DNA of 64,000 bases, taken from the NCBI RefSeq assembly GCF_950295315.1, contig NW_026647188.1, positions 248,001-312,000 on the forward strand. Reading direction: 5' to 3'. This document shows, one piece after another, positions 38,353-49,384 of this stretch (position 1 is the first letter of the stretch; the number at the start of each line of letters is the position of its first letter). This DNA is from Erinaceus europaeus (lineage: Eukaryota > Chordata > Mammalia > Eulipotyphla > Erinaceidae). The notes under the pieces are model-generated. The model was not told the DNA's origin. It ran no database searches and saw only the letters and a list, made by a program, of their open reading frames with translations. A program made the position numbers and the translations under genes.

Positions 38353-41300
38353 ATGAGGAAGGGGAGGGGGATGGGGGGGAGGAGGGCCACTGTCAGCAGG
38401 CAACTGGGTCGACAGGGGCATCCACTATGGAGGCCTGTGTCTACGTGGCCGCCCGCCAAACCCGGGGCAGCTCGGGGCAGCTCAGGGCTCCCAGGGCCCT
38501 GGGGGGTGTCTGTGGGGAGGGGGCTGTCAGTCAGTCAGTGTGTCTGTGTGTCAGTGCACTTGCTTGGACAGGGGCATGAAGGCCCTTGGCCCCCAGCCCT
38601 TGGCTGTCAGATGCCGGCCCCGCCCCAGGACACACCCCCGCCGCGCCCCTTACCCCCGAGCCCTGCCCACCTGCACTGGCTTTGGCCTGGGGCTCTGGCT
38701 CTTGTGGCTGGCCACCACCCTTCAGATCAAGTTCAGGGTGGGTGTCTTGGCCGCCGCCTCCCTAGGGGTCAACTGGATGGGGGGGGGGGGTCCTCGTGAC
38801 CTAGCAACCTCTCCAGCCCTCTGTGATGTGCCCCCCCCCAGGATTCTGTGCACAGGCGCACTGACACTGGCCAGACCAATTGCCTTGCCAGTAGGTAAGG
38901 CAGCAGCGCCCAGACCCCTGGGCCCTGGCACAGAGGGACTGAAGGACTGGAGGACAGCGCTGACCAACGACAGACCTCGGGGCTGGCAGCCAAGGGAGCA
39001 AAGGAGGAAGTGCACCAGGGAGCCCAGGCCACAGCTGCCTGCATGCCTGCCTGCCTTGCTGGATGCCTGTATGCTACCTCTGTCCAGGTGGGTTTCTCAG
39101 TTCCTCTCCTCTCCTCTCCCCTGCTCTCCTCTCCTCTCCTCTGCTCTCCTCTCCTCTCCTCTCCTCTCCTCTCCTCTCCTCTCCTCGCCTCTCCTCGCCT
39201 CGCCTCGCCTCGCCTCGCCTCGCCTCGCCTCGCCTCGCCTCGCCTCGCCTAGCCTAGCCTCGCCTGGCCTCGCCTCTCCTCTTGTCTCTCCTCTCTTCTG
39301 GGTACCCTGCTCACCAGCTTGATCACTTCTGACATTTCGCTTGTAACAGCTGCCCGCACCCGCCCCCTTCCGCGCACCTGATGTGACCCAGCTCACAGGC
39401 TCACCTGCTCACCCCACCCACACCCTTACCCCCCACCACATTCCCTGGATTAGCTCCTCTGCCCTATTCAGCCAAACTGGCCACTTGGGAATGTATCTGT
39501 GCAGGCTTGACTGTCTTTATCATTCAAGGTTATATCTCCTTTTGTACTTAGCTTGGTTGATTGGTGGATGGATAGTTGGATGGATGGATAGATGGATGGA
39601 TAGATGGATGGATGGATGGATGGATGAAACGATGCACGGGTTGATTGATTGGTTTGGTAGAGGCAGAGAGCCATCTAGGGGTACTTGAGACCTTTGGCAT
39701 CAGAGCCCTAGTCTGCTTTCGAATGTAAAACATTAACTGCTCAATAAATAAATGAATAAATCAATAAAATAAACTGGGTCAACAAAAAACACGGTGTCTT
39801 TGCGCTTTCTGGATATGGTATGCTGTGAGGATCTTAATAAGGAAAGCATTGTCCAAAGCAGCCCCTTGAAATGTTGGGATATTTCATTTTCCCTCCTCCT
39901 CCTCCTCCTCCTCCTCCTCCTCCTCCTCCTCCTCCTCCTCCTCCTCCTTCTTCTTCTTCTTCTTCTTTTGTTTCTTTGCTTTCTATTATCTTGATTTATT
40001 TTTTGGAATGGACAGTCAGGAATCGAGAGGGAAGGGAGGGATAGAGATTTTGAGAACCGGAGAGACACGTGCAGCACTTCGGCACCACTTGTAAAGATTT
40101 CCCCCTGCAGGTGGGGACCAGGGTCTTGAACCCGGGTCCTCCTACAGTGTAACATGAGTGTTTAACCAGGTGAGGCACCACCTGCTACCCTTAATGTGAC
40201 ATTTGTTTTAGCAATGAAAAGAAATTCTCTGGGCTAGGTAAGATATAAATAAAATATAAATAAATAAATAAAAGTGCTTTTACATTTACACAGTGGATAC
40301 ACACACTCTGACCTATTCATGTATATTACCTGTACTATTTATTTATTGCCACAAGGGGTTATTGCCACAGCTCAGTGCCAGCACCTGGAATCCACTGCTC
40401 CTATGTTCCATTTTTTCCCCTTTTTGCTGCCCTTGTTGCTTGATTATTGTGGTTATTAACATTATTATTGTTGTTGTTGTTGTTGTGATGGTTACTGTCC
40501 TTGCGGAGGACAGAGAAAAATGTAGAGAGGAGGGGAAAGAGAGATGGGGGAGAGAAAGATAGGCCCCCTGAAGATCTGCTTCACTAAATAAATAAAGCGC
40601 TGACATTTTACTCAGTAGAAACACAGAGAAATGTATACATGTATATTACCTGTATTTTTTATTTATGTATTCTTTATCTGTTTATTTATTTATTTATGTA
40701 TTTATCCATTTATTGCCTCCAGGGTTATTGTCAGGGTTAGGGGCCTGCACCAGGAATCCACTGCTCCTGCAGACCACTTTTTCCCCTTTGGCTGCCCTTG
40801 TTGTGGTTATTATTATTTTTGTTGTTGCTGTTACTGTCCTTGCATAGGACAGAGAGAAAGGGAGAGAGGAGTGGAAAGGCAGAGGGGGGAGAGAAAGGTA
40901 GACCCCTGCAGGTCTGCTTCACTAGATAAACAAAAGGTGCATGTATATTTATTTACAAAGTGGATACACGGACGCATGTATACATGTATATTATGTGTAT
41001 ATTTTCTCTATGAATTTATATATATATATATTTTTTATTTATTTATTGCTTCCAGGGTTATGCCAGTGCTTGGTGCCTGTACCAGGAATCCACTGCTCCT
41101 GCAGACCATTTATTCTCCTTTTGCTGCCCTTGTTGCTTGATCATTGTTGTGGTTCTTCTTCTTATTGTTGTTGTTGTTGTTACTGTCCTTGCATAGGACA
41201 GAGAGAAAGGGAGAGGGGAGGGGAAAGGCAAAGGGGGGAGAGAAAGATAGACCCCCTGAAGATCTGCTTCACTCCCTGTAAAGCGACTCCCCTGCAGGTG

Positions 41301-42546
41301 GGGGTCTGGGGGCCATTCCCAGGATTCTTCCTCCTGTCCCCTTGTTTCATGCCACCACCACTTAACCCTCTGAGATACCGCCCAACCTCCCTGGATTTCC
41401 TTTTGACAGCAATATGACCTGTCTATTTTTTGAATCCTCATTATCCTGAGGATAAGTCCTGGAAATAGTGTCATGAGAAGACACAGGGGGATCTCTGGAA
41501 TCAGAGAGCGCCTGGAACAGCAGCTGGGGCTCTGGAGCCAGGGCATGGGGCACCTACCCATCCACCCTCCACGGAGTCCACCTGCCTGCATCTTGGTCCT
41601 GCTCCCTCCCAAAAAGATGTTTTCCCTTGTTTCACTGAGAATCAGGCATCACACAGGAGAGTCAGGCAGCACTAATTAAAAAAATAAAGAAATAAATAAA
41701 TAAAAGCGGGTTTTTTTTTTTGTTTTGTTTTGTTTTTTTTTACCCTTACTGAAGGACCAGCTTCTGGGAAGTACAGATTTTGAACCTGAAAACTCTGTCT
41801 GCCTGTCTCTGAGTCCACAGGAGGAGCCACTGCCTCAGCCAGACCTTGTGTTCAGAGTGGGGTGTTTTCACCAGTCCTAGGCTTGCACAGAGCACTTGGG
41901 ACTGGGTGGCCTGAGGCCCAAATGTTACAATGTAGATGGTTTGTTTGCAGTTCCGGCTCCCCAGGACATTGGCCAGACCCAACTCCCTCTGGGACACCCA
42001 GAGGAAAAGATTCTTCCCATCCTTAGAGCAAATGGAGTGGAGGGGGAGGGGAGTGAGGTGCATGTGTGGGCTGCTCATGCCCAGGTGTGTGTGTGGGGCC
42101 ATGGCAGGGGTCAGAAGGGGGTTTAGGGGCAGAAGGAGACTGTTTGGGGGGCAGGCTGCAGGCAGGGGAGCCCCTAAATAAGTGCAGAATTGTGTGTGTG
42201 TGTGGGTGTGGTGGCAGGGGGTTAGGGCTGGTCCCCTTGCTTGATGGTGAGATGGCAGCTGGGCTGGCCCAGGGTCCCCAGGGCTGGAGGGCAGCAGCAG
42301 GCTGGCAGGAAAGGAGCGCAGGGAGGCACACAGTAGATGACTGTTGGGGAGCTGGGGGACAGGGGGCAAGTGGAAAAGGGGGCATCCTTGCGGAGGGGGA
42401 GGGGGCTGGACTGGAGAGTGGGTGGAGCTGGAGGCATGCAGGTCCTCCGAAGAATCAGGGACTGACAGGACCAGATACCTGCACCCACCCACTGGATAGC
42501 AGCTGCAGCACCCAGAGCCAGCAGCCCTGAGTGAGTCCCTCTGAGG
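38353..42546 (+). repeat. Macrosatellite unit 10 (4194 bp; most diverged, array edge)
   Basis: This is the last unit. The pyrimidine minisatellite is expanded to about 39092-39280 and includes a long run of CCTCG repeats. The (TTC)n tract is largely (CCT)n (39892-39948) with TTC only at 39947-39968. An 8-bp deletion lies near 39020 (interior GGAGCCAGGGAGCCC becomes GGAGCCC). (TTTA)n near 40340 is contracted, and a 4-bp TTTA insertion lies near 40950. The unit ends abruptly at CTCTGAGG, after which the sequence no longer matches the array. Confidence 0.96.
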
Positions 42547-42844
42547 GACTTATCTTTTAATTACTAACTCTAGCTCAATTCCCACACTGGCCATAGGTTT
42601 TACTGCTAATGCGAAACGAGTATAGTAAAGCCAGCCGCCCCTGACTCCTGTGACTTGCCTTTGGGACCCATGAGCAGCTCTCGGCTCGCTTTAGGGGCAC
42701 CCTTTTCCCATGAGTCTTGCATCCGTGTCTCACCTCCTTGAGGCTTGAACTCGGGTCCTGGCCCCTCTATGCTTGATTGAAACTGGGTCCCACTACAGCT
42801 GGCTTGAAACCACCCTTCCAGCCATAAAAGTCAGGTGGATATAT
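42547..42844. other. Array-flanking sequence, unassigned
   Basis: The sequence changes abruptly from the array at 42546 and is not part of the unit. It contains CTTGAACTCGGGTCCTGG, reminiscent of a reverse SINE B box, but I cannot assign the element. Nothing gene-like is seen. Confidence 0.5.
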
Positions 42845-43920
42845 AGGCTGTGTATTTGATATGTGGACTCTCTTAAAAGCCTAGACTAAGTAGATAAGAA
42901 GCAAGCAATAGCACAGCTATATACAAGATACTGGGTACTGTACAGCAAACCCTAACAAAAGGAATTTTCAAAGTTAACCCAATTACCAAATAATGTGATG
43001 ATAACATTAACTATCCATTGTCTTTTTGTACCCTAAGACAGCAGGAACCTCACAGCTCCACTATAGAGCCTCTACTTCCCCCAGTCCTTGAACCCTTGGA
43101 TAGGGCCCACTTTACTGTATGCCTCTCCCAATCCATATCAAATAATATTGCATCTGCCAATCTCAACCTAATCAACACAACAATTGCCCCCTCAACATGC
43201 TTCACTTCAGACTGTGTCCAGAGACTTCACGTGTGGAATGACAACCTTTCAGCTTCATTACTCGGGTGAGACCTTTCCTTTCATAGTATACTCTAATTCC
43301 TTTCATAGTATACTCTAATTCCACTCAGGTGGTTCACTTTCTAACAAAGTCCCAAAACCTAGATATACACCAGTTTCTGTGAAAGAGAGCCTATGTTCAC
43401 ATGTATCCATAAACTACTGCAAAATATATACCTGAAAGCAGAAGTACACTAGAGTTTGCAGTGAGTATCCCCCTAACACTTCCTCTCCACTATTCCAAGC
43501 TTTGGGTCCATGATTGCTCAACAATTTGTTTGGCTTTGTATGTTAACTCTCATTTCAGTCACCAGGTTTTAGATGTCATCAGGATGCCAGACAGGCTTCC
43601 CTGGACTGAAGACCCCACCAATGTGTCCTGGAGCTCCAATTCCCCAGAGACCCACCCTACTAGGGAAAGAGAGAGGCAGACTTGGAGTATGGACCGACCA
43701 GTCAACGCCCATGTTCAGCGGGGAAGCAATTACAGAAGCCAGACCTTCTACCTTCTGCAACCCACAATGACCCTGGGTCCATGCTCCCAGACGGATAGAG
43801 AATGGGAAAGTTATCAGGGGAGGGGGTGGGTTATGGAGATTGGGTGGTGGTAATTGTGTGGAGTTGTACCTCTCCTACCCTATGGTTTTGTTAATCCTTT
43901 CTGAAATAAAAAAGAAAAAA
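42845..43920 (+). repeat. L1 3' UTR fragment
   Basis: It aligns over most of its length with the reverse complement of 54930-55990, with shared blocks such as AAGTTAACCCAAT, CTAAGACAGCAGGAACCTC and ATGGACCGACCAGTC. It ends in CCTATGGTTTTGTTAATCC followed by an A-rich tail. Only the 3' untranslated part is present. The open frame of about 130 codons inside it (43461-43853) is not a gene. Confidence 0.8.
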
Positions 43921-45650
43921 GTAAAAGACTTGTATACTGAAAATTATGAGTCACTACTCAAGGAAATTGAAAAAGACACAAAGAAGTGGAAAGATATTCC
44001 ATGCTCATGGGTTGGAAGAATTAATACCATTAAAATGAATATACTACCCACAGCCATATACAACCTTAATGCTATTCCTATCAAGATCCCAAACACATTT
44101 TTAGGAGAATAGAACAAATGCTACAAATGTTTATCTGGAGCCAGAAAAGACCTATAATTGCCAAAACAATCTTGAGAAAAAAGAACAGAACCGGAGGCAT
44201 CACACTCCCTGATCTCAAATTGTATTATAGGGCCCTTGTCATAAAAACTGCTAGGTACTGGAACATGGATAGACACACTGACCAGTGGAATAGAATTGAG
44301 AGCCCAGAAGTAAGCCCCCTCACCTATGGACAATTAATGTTTGACAAAGGTGCCCAGACTATTAAATGGGGAAAGCAAAGTCTCTTCAACAAATGGTGTT
44401 GGAAAAAAATGGGTTGAAACATGCAGAAGAATGAAACGGAATCACTATATTTCACCAAATACAAAAGTGAATTCCAAGTGGATCAAGGACTTGGATGTTA
44501 GATCAGAAACTATCAGATACTTAGAGGAAAATATTGGCAGAAACCCCTTTCTACATAAATTTTAAAGACATCTTCAATGAAACGAATCCAATTAAAAAGA
44601 AGACTAAGGCAAGTATAAACTTATGGGACTACATCAAATTAAGAAGCTTCTGCACAGCTAAAAAAACCACTACCCAAACCAAGAGACCCCTGACAGAATG
44701 GGAGAAGATCTTTACATGCCATACCTCAGACAAGAGGCTAATAACCAAAATATATAAAGAACTTGCAAATCTCAACAAGAAAAAAATAACCCCTTACAAA
44801 AAAGGACATGGACAGAATATTCACCACAGAAGAGATCCAAAAGGTCTAGAAACACATGAAAAAAAATGTTCCAAGTCTCTGATTGTCAGAGAAATGCAAG
44901 TAAAGACAACAATGAGATATCACTTCAGTCCTCTAAGAATGTCATACATCTGAAAAGGCAACAGCAGCAAATGCTGGAGAGACTGTGGGGTCAAAGGAAC
45001 CCTCCTAAACTGCTGGTGGGAATGTCAATTGGTCCAACTGTGGAGAACAGTCTGGAGAATTCTCAGAAGGCTAAAATGGACCTACCCTATGATCCTATAA
45101 TTCCTCTCATGGGGTTATATCCTAAGGAACCCAATACACCCATCCAACAAGCTCTGTGTACACATATGTTCTTGGCAGCACAATTTGTAATAGCCAAAAC
45201 CTGGAAGCAACCCAGGTTTCCAACAACAGATGAGTGGCTGAGAAATTTATTATATATATATGTATATATATATCAGTTATAAAAAATGGTGACTTTACCA
45301 TTTTCAGCCAATCTTGCGATCTTGGATGGACCTTGAAAAATTCATGTTAAGTGAAATAAGTCAGAAACAAAAGGATGAATATGGTATGATCTCACTGTCA
45401 GGCAGAAGTTGAACAAGGTCAGAAAGGAAAACACAGGTAGCACCTGAACTGGGATTGGCATATTGCACCAAAATAAAAGACTCTGGGTTGGGTGGGTGGA
45501 GAGAATCTAAGAAGGATGACAGAGGACCTAGTGGGGGTTGAATTGTTATATGGAACACTGGGAAATGTTATGCATGTACAAACTATTGTATTTACTATTG
45601 AATGTAGAACATTAATTCCCCAATAAAGAAATTAAAAAAAAAACCTTCCG
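43921..45650 (+). pseudogene. 5'-truncated LINE-1: C-terminal ORF2 and 3' UTR
   Basis: Broken frames give the C-terminal part of L1 ORF2, with typical stretches such as [15 protein letters not shown] (here [19 protein letters not shown]), [21 protein letters not shown] and IAKTWKQPRFPTTDEWL. The frame is interrupted by frameshifts and stops at about 44110, 44417, 44565 and 44953. The reverse transcriptase palm and endonuclease are missing. The 3' end has AATAAAG and a poly(A) run at 45624-45642. The 3' UTR differs from that of the L1 fragment just upstream, so two L1 subfamilies lie next to each other. Confidence 0.93.
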
Positions 45651-46776
45651 CATGCCCCATCCTCCCTCTGTACAGGGCAGGGAGGGTGTCCTGGGGAGTC
45701 ATTCCAGGCTGGTCCCTGTCAGCAAGAAAGATGCAGCTAATCAAATCCAACAGGGACCCAAAAGAAAGGAGAAAGGATGAGCTATTAGTCTGTTTTTCCC
45801 CCAAGTCAGTATTTGTTGCTACTATGTTTAATATCCTGTGCTACTTTTCAAAGTGGATGAACATTCTTATGAAGTCAAGTCTAAATCTCAGGAAAGTAAG
45901 GAGTTCAGGCAAGTGAGAGGAGCCCTGGAAAGTATGACATGGTCTGTGAGGCTGGAGCTCCAGATCTGCAACTTCTCTCAACTTCTGACTGAGAACCCAT
46001 GGCCTAGGGCTCTGGGGAAGGAGGGAAGGAAACTTGTTTTGAGAATCATGCAAAGGGGAAACCTGGGCCTATTGATTCACTCAACAACAGTGTGTGTGGG
46101 GGTGCAGGATTAAGGGTGATGGTTTATGGTCTAGTTGATCTCACATGGGTAAAATTTCCCATCTCACCATAAGTGTCTGCAGTTTATGGAATTTCAATTC
46201 ACCTTTGAAAATAGCTGTTGTCTCCAATCACAAGTTGTAAGGAAGGGAAAATAAAGAGTGCTGACCACAAGTCCCTCAGAAATCAATAATGGAGTATGAT
46301 ACATATGTGAAGGAGGGACCAACACCTGCCTGAGTGGCAGGTGGCTCTAAACCAGAACTCACCACCATGGGGCAGGGCAGGAGAGAGGGCCACACTGCTG
46401 TACAGATATCTGCATTATTTCATTACACTTGAAAGATAGAAAATATGTACTGGCAAAAATACCTCTCCAGACAGGAATGCCACTCTTGCTTTTGCTGAAC
46501 AGACCTGCAGTGCAAGAAATTGGGAAGAAATAAATCCAACTCCACAAAATACTGATGTCCATATTTTCTTTCTTTGTCTGCTGGCCCTCTCATGCATGAT
46601 TACACTGTCCCAGATGACCCATGCTTTCTTTTGTTTTTCCCTTTTAATGTTCAGAAGAGAATGAGAGAGAAAAATAAAGACTTCATGCTTGAGCAATTGG
46701 CTTTACAAACAACCAGATGAAAATGTTTTAGATGTAAAAGTCATGACCACATGGAAAACCAAGATGGAGGTCTTAC
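45651..46776. other. Unique sequence, no gene seen
   Basis: No recognisable repeat or coding domain. I searched the minus strand for a third ARHGAP20-like exon downstream of the one at 46777-46926 and found none I could support. Confidence 0.5.
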
Positions 46777-46926
46777 GAGAAAGTGACCACGAAGCTGTTC
46801 CTGGACCAGCCTACAATGAGTGACCTCCGGTCTCTGCTGGTGGCTCTCCTGGACCTCTCCAGGTAGGCAGACACCCACAGGCTACGCAGGGGCACCGAGT
46901 GCTTGATCGTGAAGTTGCTTTCAAAC
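46777..46926 (-). CDS. Putative exon B, PH domain of an ARHGAP20-like RhoGAP (gene or pseudogene)
   Basis: Reading the minus strand, a CTGTCTCTCCAG acceptor precedes 150 nt of open frame that ends before a good GTAAGA donor. The peptide has a KHSVPLRSLWV block followed by SLIVGWSRNSFVVTF. This matches, from memory, the second half of the PH domain in the ARHGAP20/TAGAP-related family, where an I-K-x-x-I-x-L-x-x-x-W strand and a S-x-V-x-G-W-x-x-x-x-x-V-x-T-F strand occur. Both splice phases are 2. The protein family would be a Rho GTPase-activating protein of the cytosol or membrane. The RhoGAP domain itself is not in the window. The intact frame and splice sites favour a recently functional gene, but the missing neighbouring exon means a pseudogene is possible. 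Confidence 0.55.
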
Positions 46927-47777
46927 CTGGAGAGACAGCAAGAAGACCTCAGTCACTCTGCCCTGTACTCTCAGCCGAGCCCATGAAGACCTGCTCCTGC
47001 AGCTCTGTCCTCATCTGGCAGCTCAGCAAGAGTGGGGAGAAGGGCCTGAGCACTGTGTGTGCTGACTGATCCTGGAGACATCTCACCAAAGGCAGGAAGC
47101 AGCCAGCCCTCAGAGCTGAGGCTCCAGTGTGGCCGCACTCTGTACTTCAGTGTTTACAGATGCCACTCAGTGAACAATAAGTGTCCTTTCCTGTTGCTGA
47201 AATTCTGAAACTTATATTTTGTTACATTTAATTGTATATAGTATATAATTAAAACTCATAAATTAATAGAAGTGATGCACTTTTTACTTCAGACCTACTA
47301 GTTTATTTTAGGACTTCATACAAAAGAACACAATTGGAAAAAAAATCAATTCCTTTTCATAAAGGAATGAAAAAAATTTATTTCCAGTTTTTTTCAAGTA
47401 TTGATTTAGGATGAGAGGAACAGATCACCAGGTAGCCTAATTTAAAAATCCATTTGGTGACTGATGAGCGAGACAGAGAGAACAATACATGACACAAGCA
47501 TATGCAGTGCCACAGACCAGATCTGATATTTATGCTGAGTTGTTTCTACCCAGTGCCAGAAACTTCTCCAGTCACAGAGTCACTCTCCTTCTCCCTCCCC
47601 CCCATGTATGTACATTTTTTTTTTGCACTGTTGGGGCCTTGCACATGCAAAACATAACCACTATAGCCAACCAGCCCAGGAGGTGGCACCAGGAGGCAGC
47701 ATTCAGTGCTGCTTTGGCCCACATGGCCTGCACTGTCCCACCCCCAGGTCATACGTGGAAATGGAGCATCTACAGAC
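46927..47777 (-). other. Putative intron between the two PH-domain exons
   Basis: About 850 bp separates the exon candidates. Nothing coding is recognised. AT-rich sequence lies at 47200-47400 and a T run at 47616-47625. Confidence 0.4.
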
Positions 47778-47939
47778 TTTGAGCTAGAGATGAGCAAGAC
47801 TTTGGGGTATAGGTGCAGCTGTCGCGCCTGCCTCCTGCGGCCCCTTTTGACCTTGGCTGTGGTGGCCAGCAGCAGCCTGCCACAGGGCCCCTCCCAAGCA
47901 TCCTCTCCTTCAGAAGTGGCTGAGTCCTCAGAAGACCGC
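47778..47939 (-). CDS. Putative exon A, PH domain N-terminal half of the ARHGAP20-like gene
   Basis: On the minus strand a TGATGTGTTCCAG acceptor precedes 162 nt of open frame. The peptide includes LLLATTAKVKRG, then RRRQARQLHLYPKVLLIS. In the ARHGAP20-like family the PH domain starts with a similar strand, G-x-Q-x-Q-x-R-x-L-F-L-F-x-D-x-L-x-[IV]-A. The best donor in phase is AA/GTCTGT, a weak site, and joining it to exon B keeps the frame (…SSSK then FESNF). An acidic stretch, EDSATSEGEDAWE, precedes the domain. Upstream coding exons are not identified. The weak donor and the LHLYPK deviation from LFLF-D suggest relaxed constraint. Confidence 0.5.
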
Positions 47940-49384
47940 CTGGAACACATCAACCACAGCCACTAAGGGCTCAAATAGACAGCAGGTTTGTATGCTTAAC
48001 ATCCTCAGTGACATGACAGGCTAGTCATTTATTTTAATCCACCAAACAGAAACCCAGACTTCCAGTCAGGAGTCCCTGGGTTATAGAGAGCCCCTGTGAG
48101 AGATGAGGTCGCTCAGGGACTGATGGAGAAGGGAGCAGTTTGAAGTCAGGACACTGGGCCTCGCCAGACAATCCAGATGGGAGGGCTAGAGGAAGCAGCT
48201 AGGCCGCTCAGAGCTGCGAGGAAGAAAACAAGCAAATAGACAAAGGGAGAGAGAAATAAAAAAATCTTCAACACAATAAGAAGATTCTCTTGGAACTAGC
48301 AGAGGTTACATTAAATGGCATGTAGAGCTGTGGAGAGGTGAGGGCAATGTGGCTGCAGGTGAGTCTAAAAATTTAGGTAACAGGAATCTGGAAAACTGAC
48401 TCCAATCTTGTCTAAACACTTACACTTTGTCTTACACTTTGGGGAAAATTATCAGAATCAGAAAATAACACTAAAAGATCCAAATATCTCTAACTGCAAG
48501 GAAGTAGCTAAATAATACTGAACTATGGGTGGACTTCAATAGGACTGTCCAGTCTTAAAAGCTATGACAACTCAATTCAATAGAACATGAAAGTTCTTGA
48601 CAAACACAGCAGATTATTTTACTCATTTCATTATTTATACAGAAAACCCTCCCAGGGGCCCTGAGAAGTGTCTGCCTAAGAAGGTCTAACCTGCTTTCTC
48701 ATATTCCGCAGGACTGAGTGCCAGGAACAGGACTCTCTCTTCATGAAACCAGAGCTGAAGACCAGCAGAGTCCGTTCCCATGTTTCAGAGCGAATGAACC
48801 AGAGCACTTCCCATCACTGCCCTGCTCCTCTGACAACCACACCCAGCACAGGGAGAGTCTACCTCAAGCAGGAGAGCCAGCCAAGACACCCTGAAAGCCT
48901 GGAGGGCTTTTGGGTGGAAGCAGACATCCTTCACTCTTACTCCTTGACTTTGAAGTAAAGTAAGAGTACAATACCCCGAGTACTGCCAACTTCGTCCTCA
49001 AGTCTGAAGATTCTGCAGTAGCCTTGGCCACTGGAGCTGTGCTGTGATGTCACAGTCTAAGGCTCTTGACATCACTGACACACTGCAGAACAGCCTCCTG
49101 GGGCCAGCAGTGCCCCCCACTGTTGATCTTTAAAAACCAGTACTTCGCTTGTGAGATGACAGCAGCCTCACATGCAGGTGTAAGAAAGGACTTTTAGTTC
49201 TACTGACTCAGTGGTAGTACTTGCCTAGATTATAGTATCATGGTCAGGATGTTCACAAGGACAGAGTCAGACATATATATTTATCTGCTCATGATACCTT
49301 TAAACTCACCTAAGCTTTTTTTTCCACCTCTATCACTACTTTCAAATTTCAAAAATGTTTTACTGAATTCCTCCTTCATCTCTT
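47940..49384. other. Unique sequence, no gene seen
   Basis: Only short open frames occur, the longest 71 codons at 48743-48958, without any recognised domain. An A-rich stretch near 48230-48275 may be a decayed SINE tail. Confidence 0.45.

Larger units (their letters stand above)
1..42546 (+). repeat. Macrosatellite array, ~4.1-kb unit, 10 full units plus one partial
   Basis: The same sequence recurs head-to-tail with anchor spacings of 4129, 4120, 4130, 4133, 4120, 4126, 4105, 4107, 4091 and 4157 bp, measured at matching points 678, 4807, 8927, 13057, 17190, 21310, 25436, 29541, 33648, 37739 and 41896. Most length differences come from short tandem tracts: (TTC)n, (GTTT)n, (TTTA)n and (TA)n. 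Outside these tracts, units 1-8 differ by only a handful of substitutions. Units are numbered here so that the last one ends at the array's right breakpoint. The left end lies outside the window, so total copy number is unknown. I do not recognise the unit as a known gene family. Tandem macrosatellites of this size are known in mammals; this one is identified from internal self-similarity only. Confidence 0.98.

Noticed and set aside
38540..39322. 260-codon plus-strand frame in unit 10
   Set aside because: Its second half is the expanded CTCCT/CCTCG minisatellite, and the frame depends on the 8-bp deletion unique to this unit.
1..42546. CRISPR-like or ribosomal DNA array
   Set aside because: Units of 4.1 kb with no spacer pattern, and no rRNA sequence recognised.
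43461..43853. 130-codon plus-strand frame
   Set aside because: It lies in an L1 3' UTR that recurs at 55000-55400 and 63000-63450.
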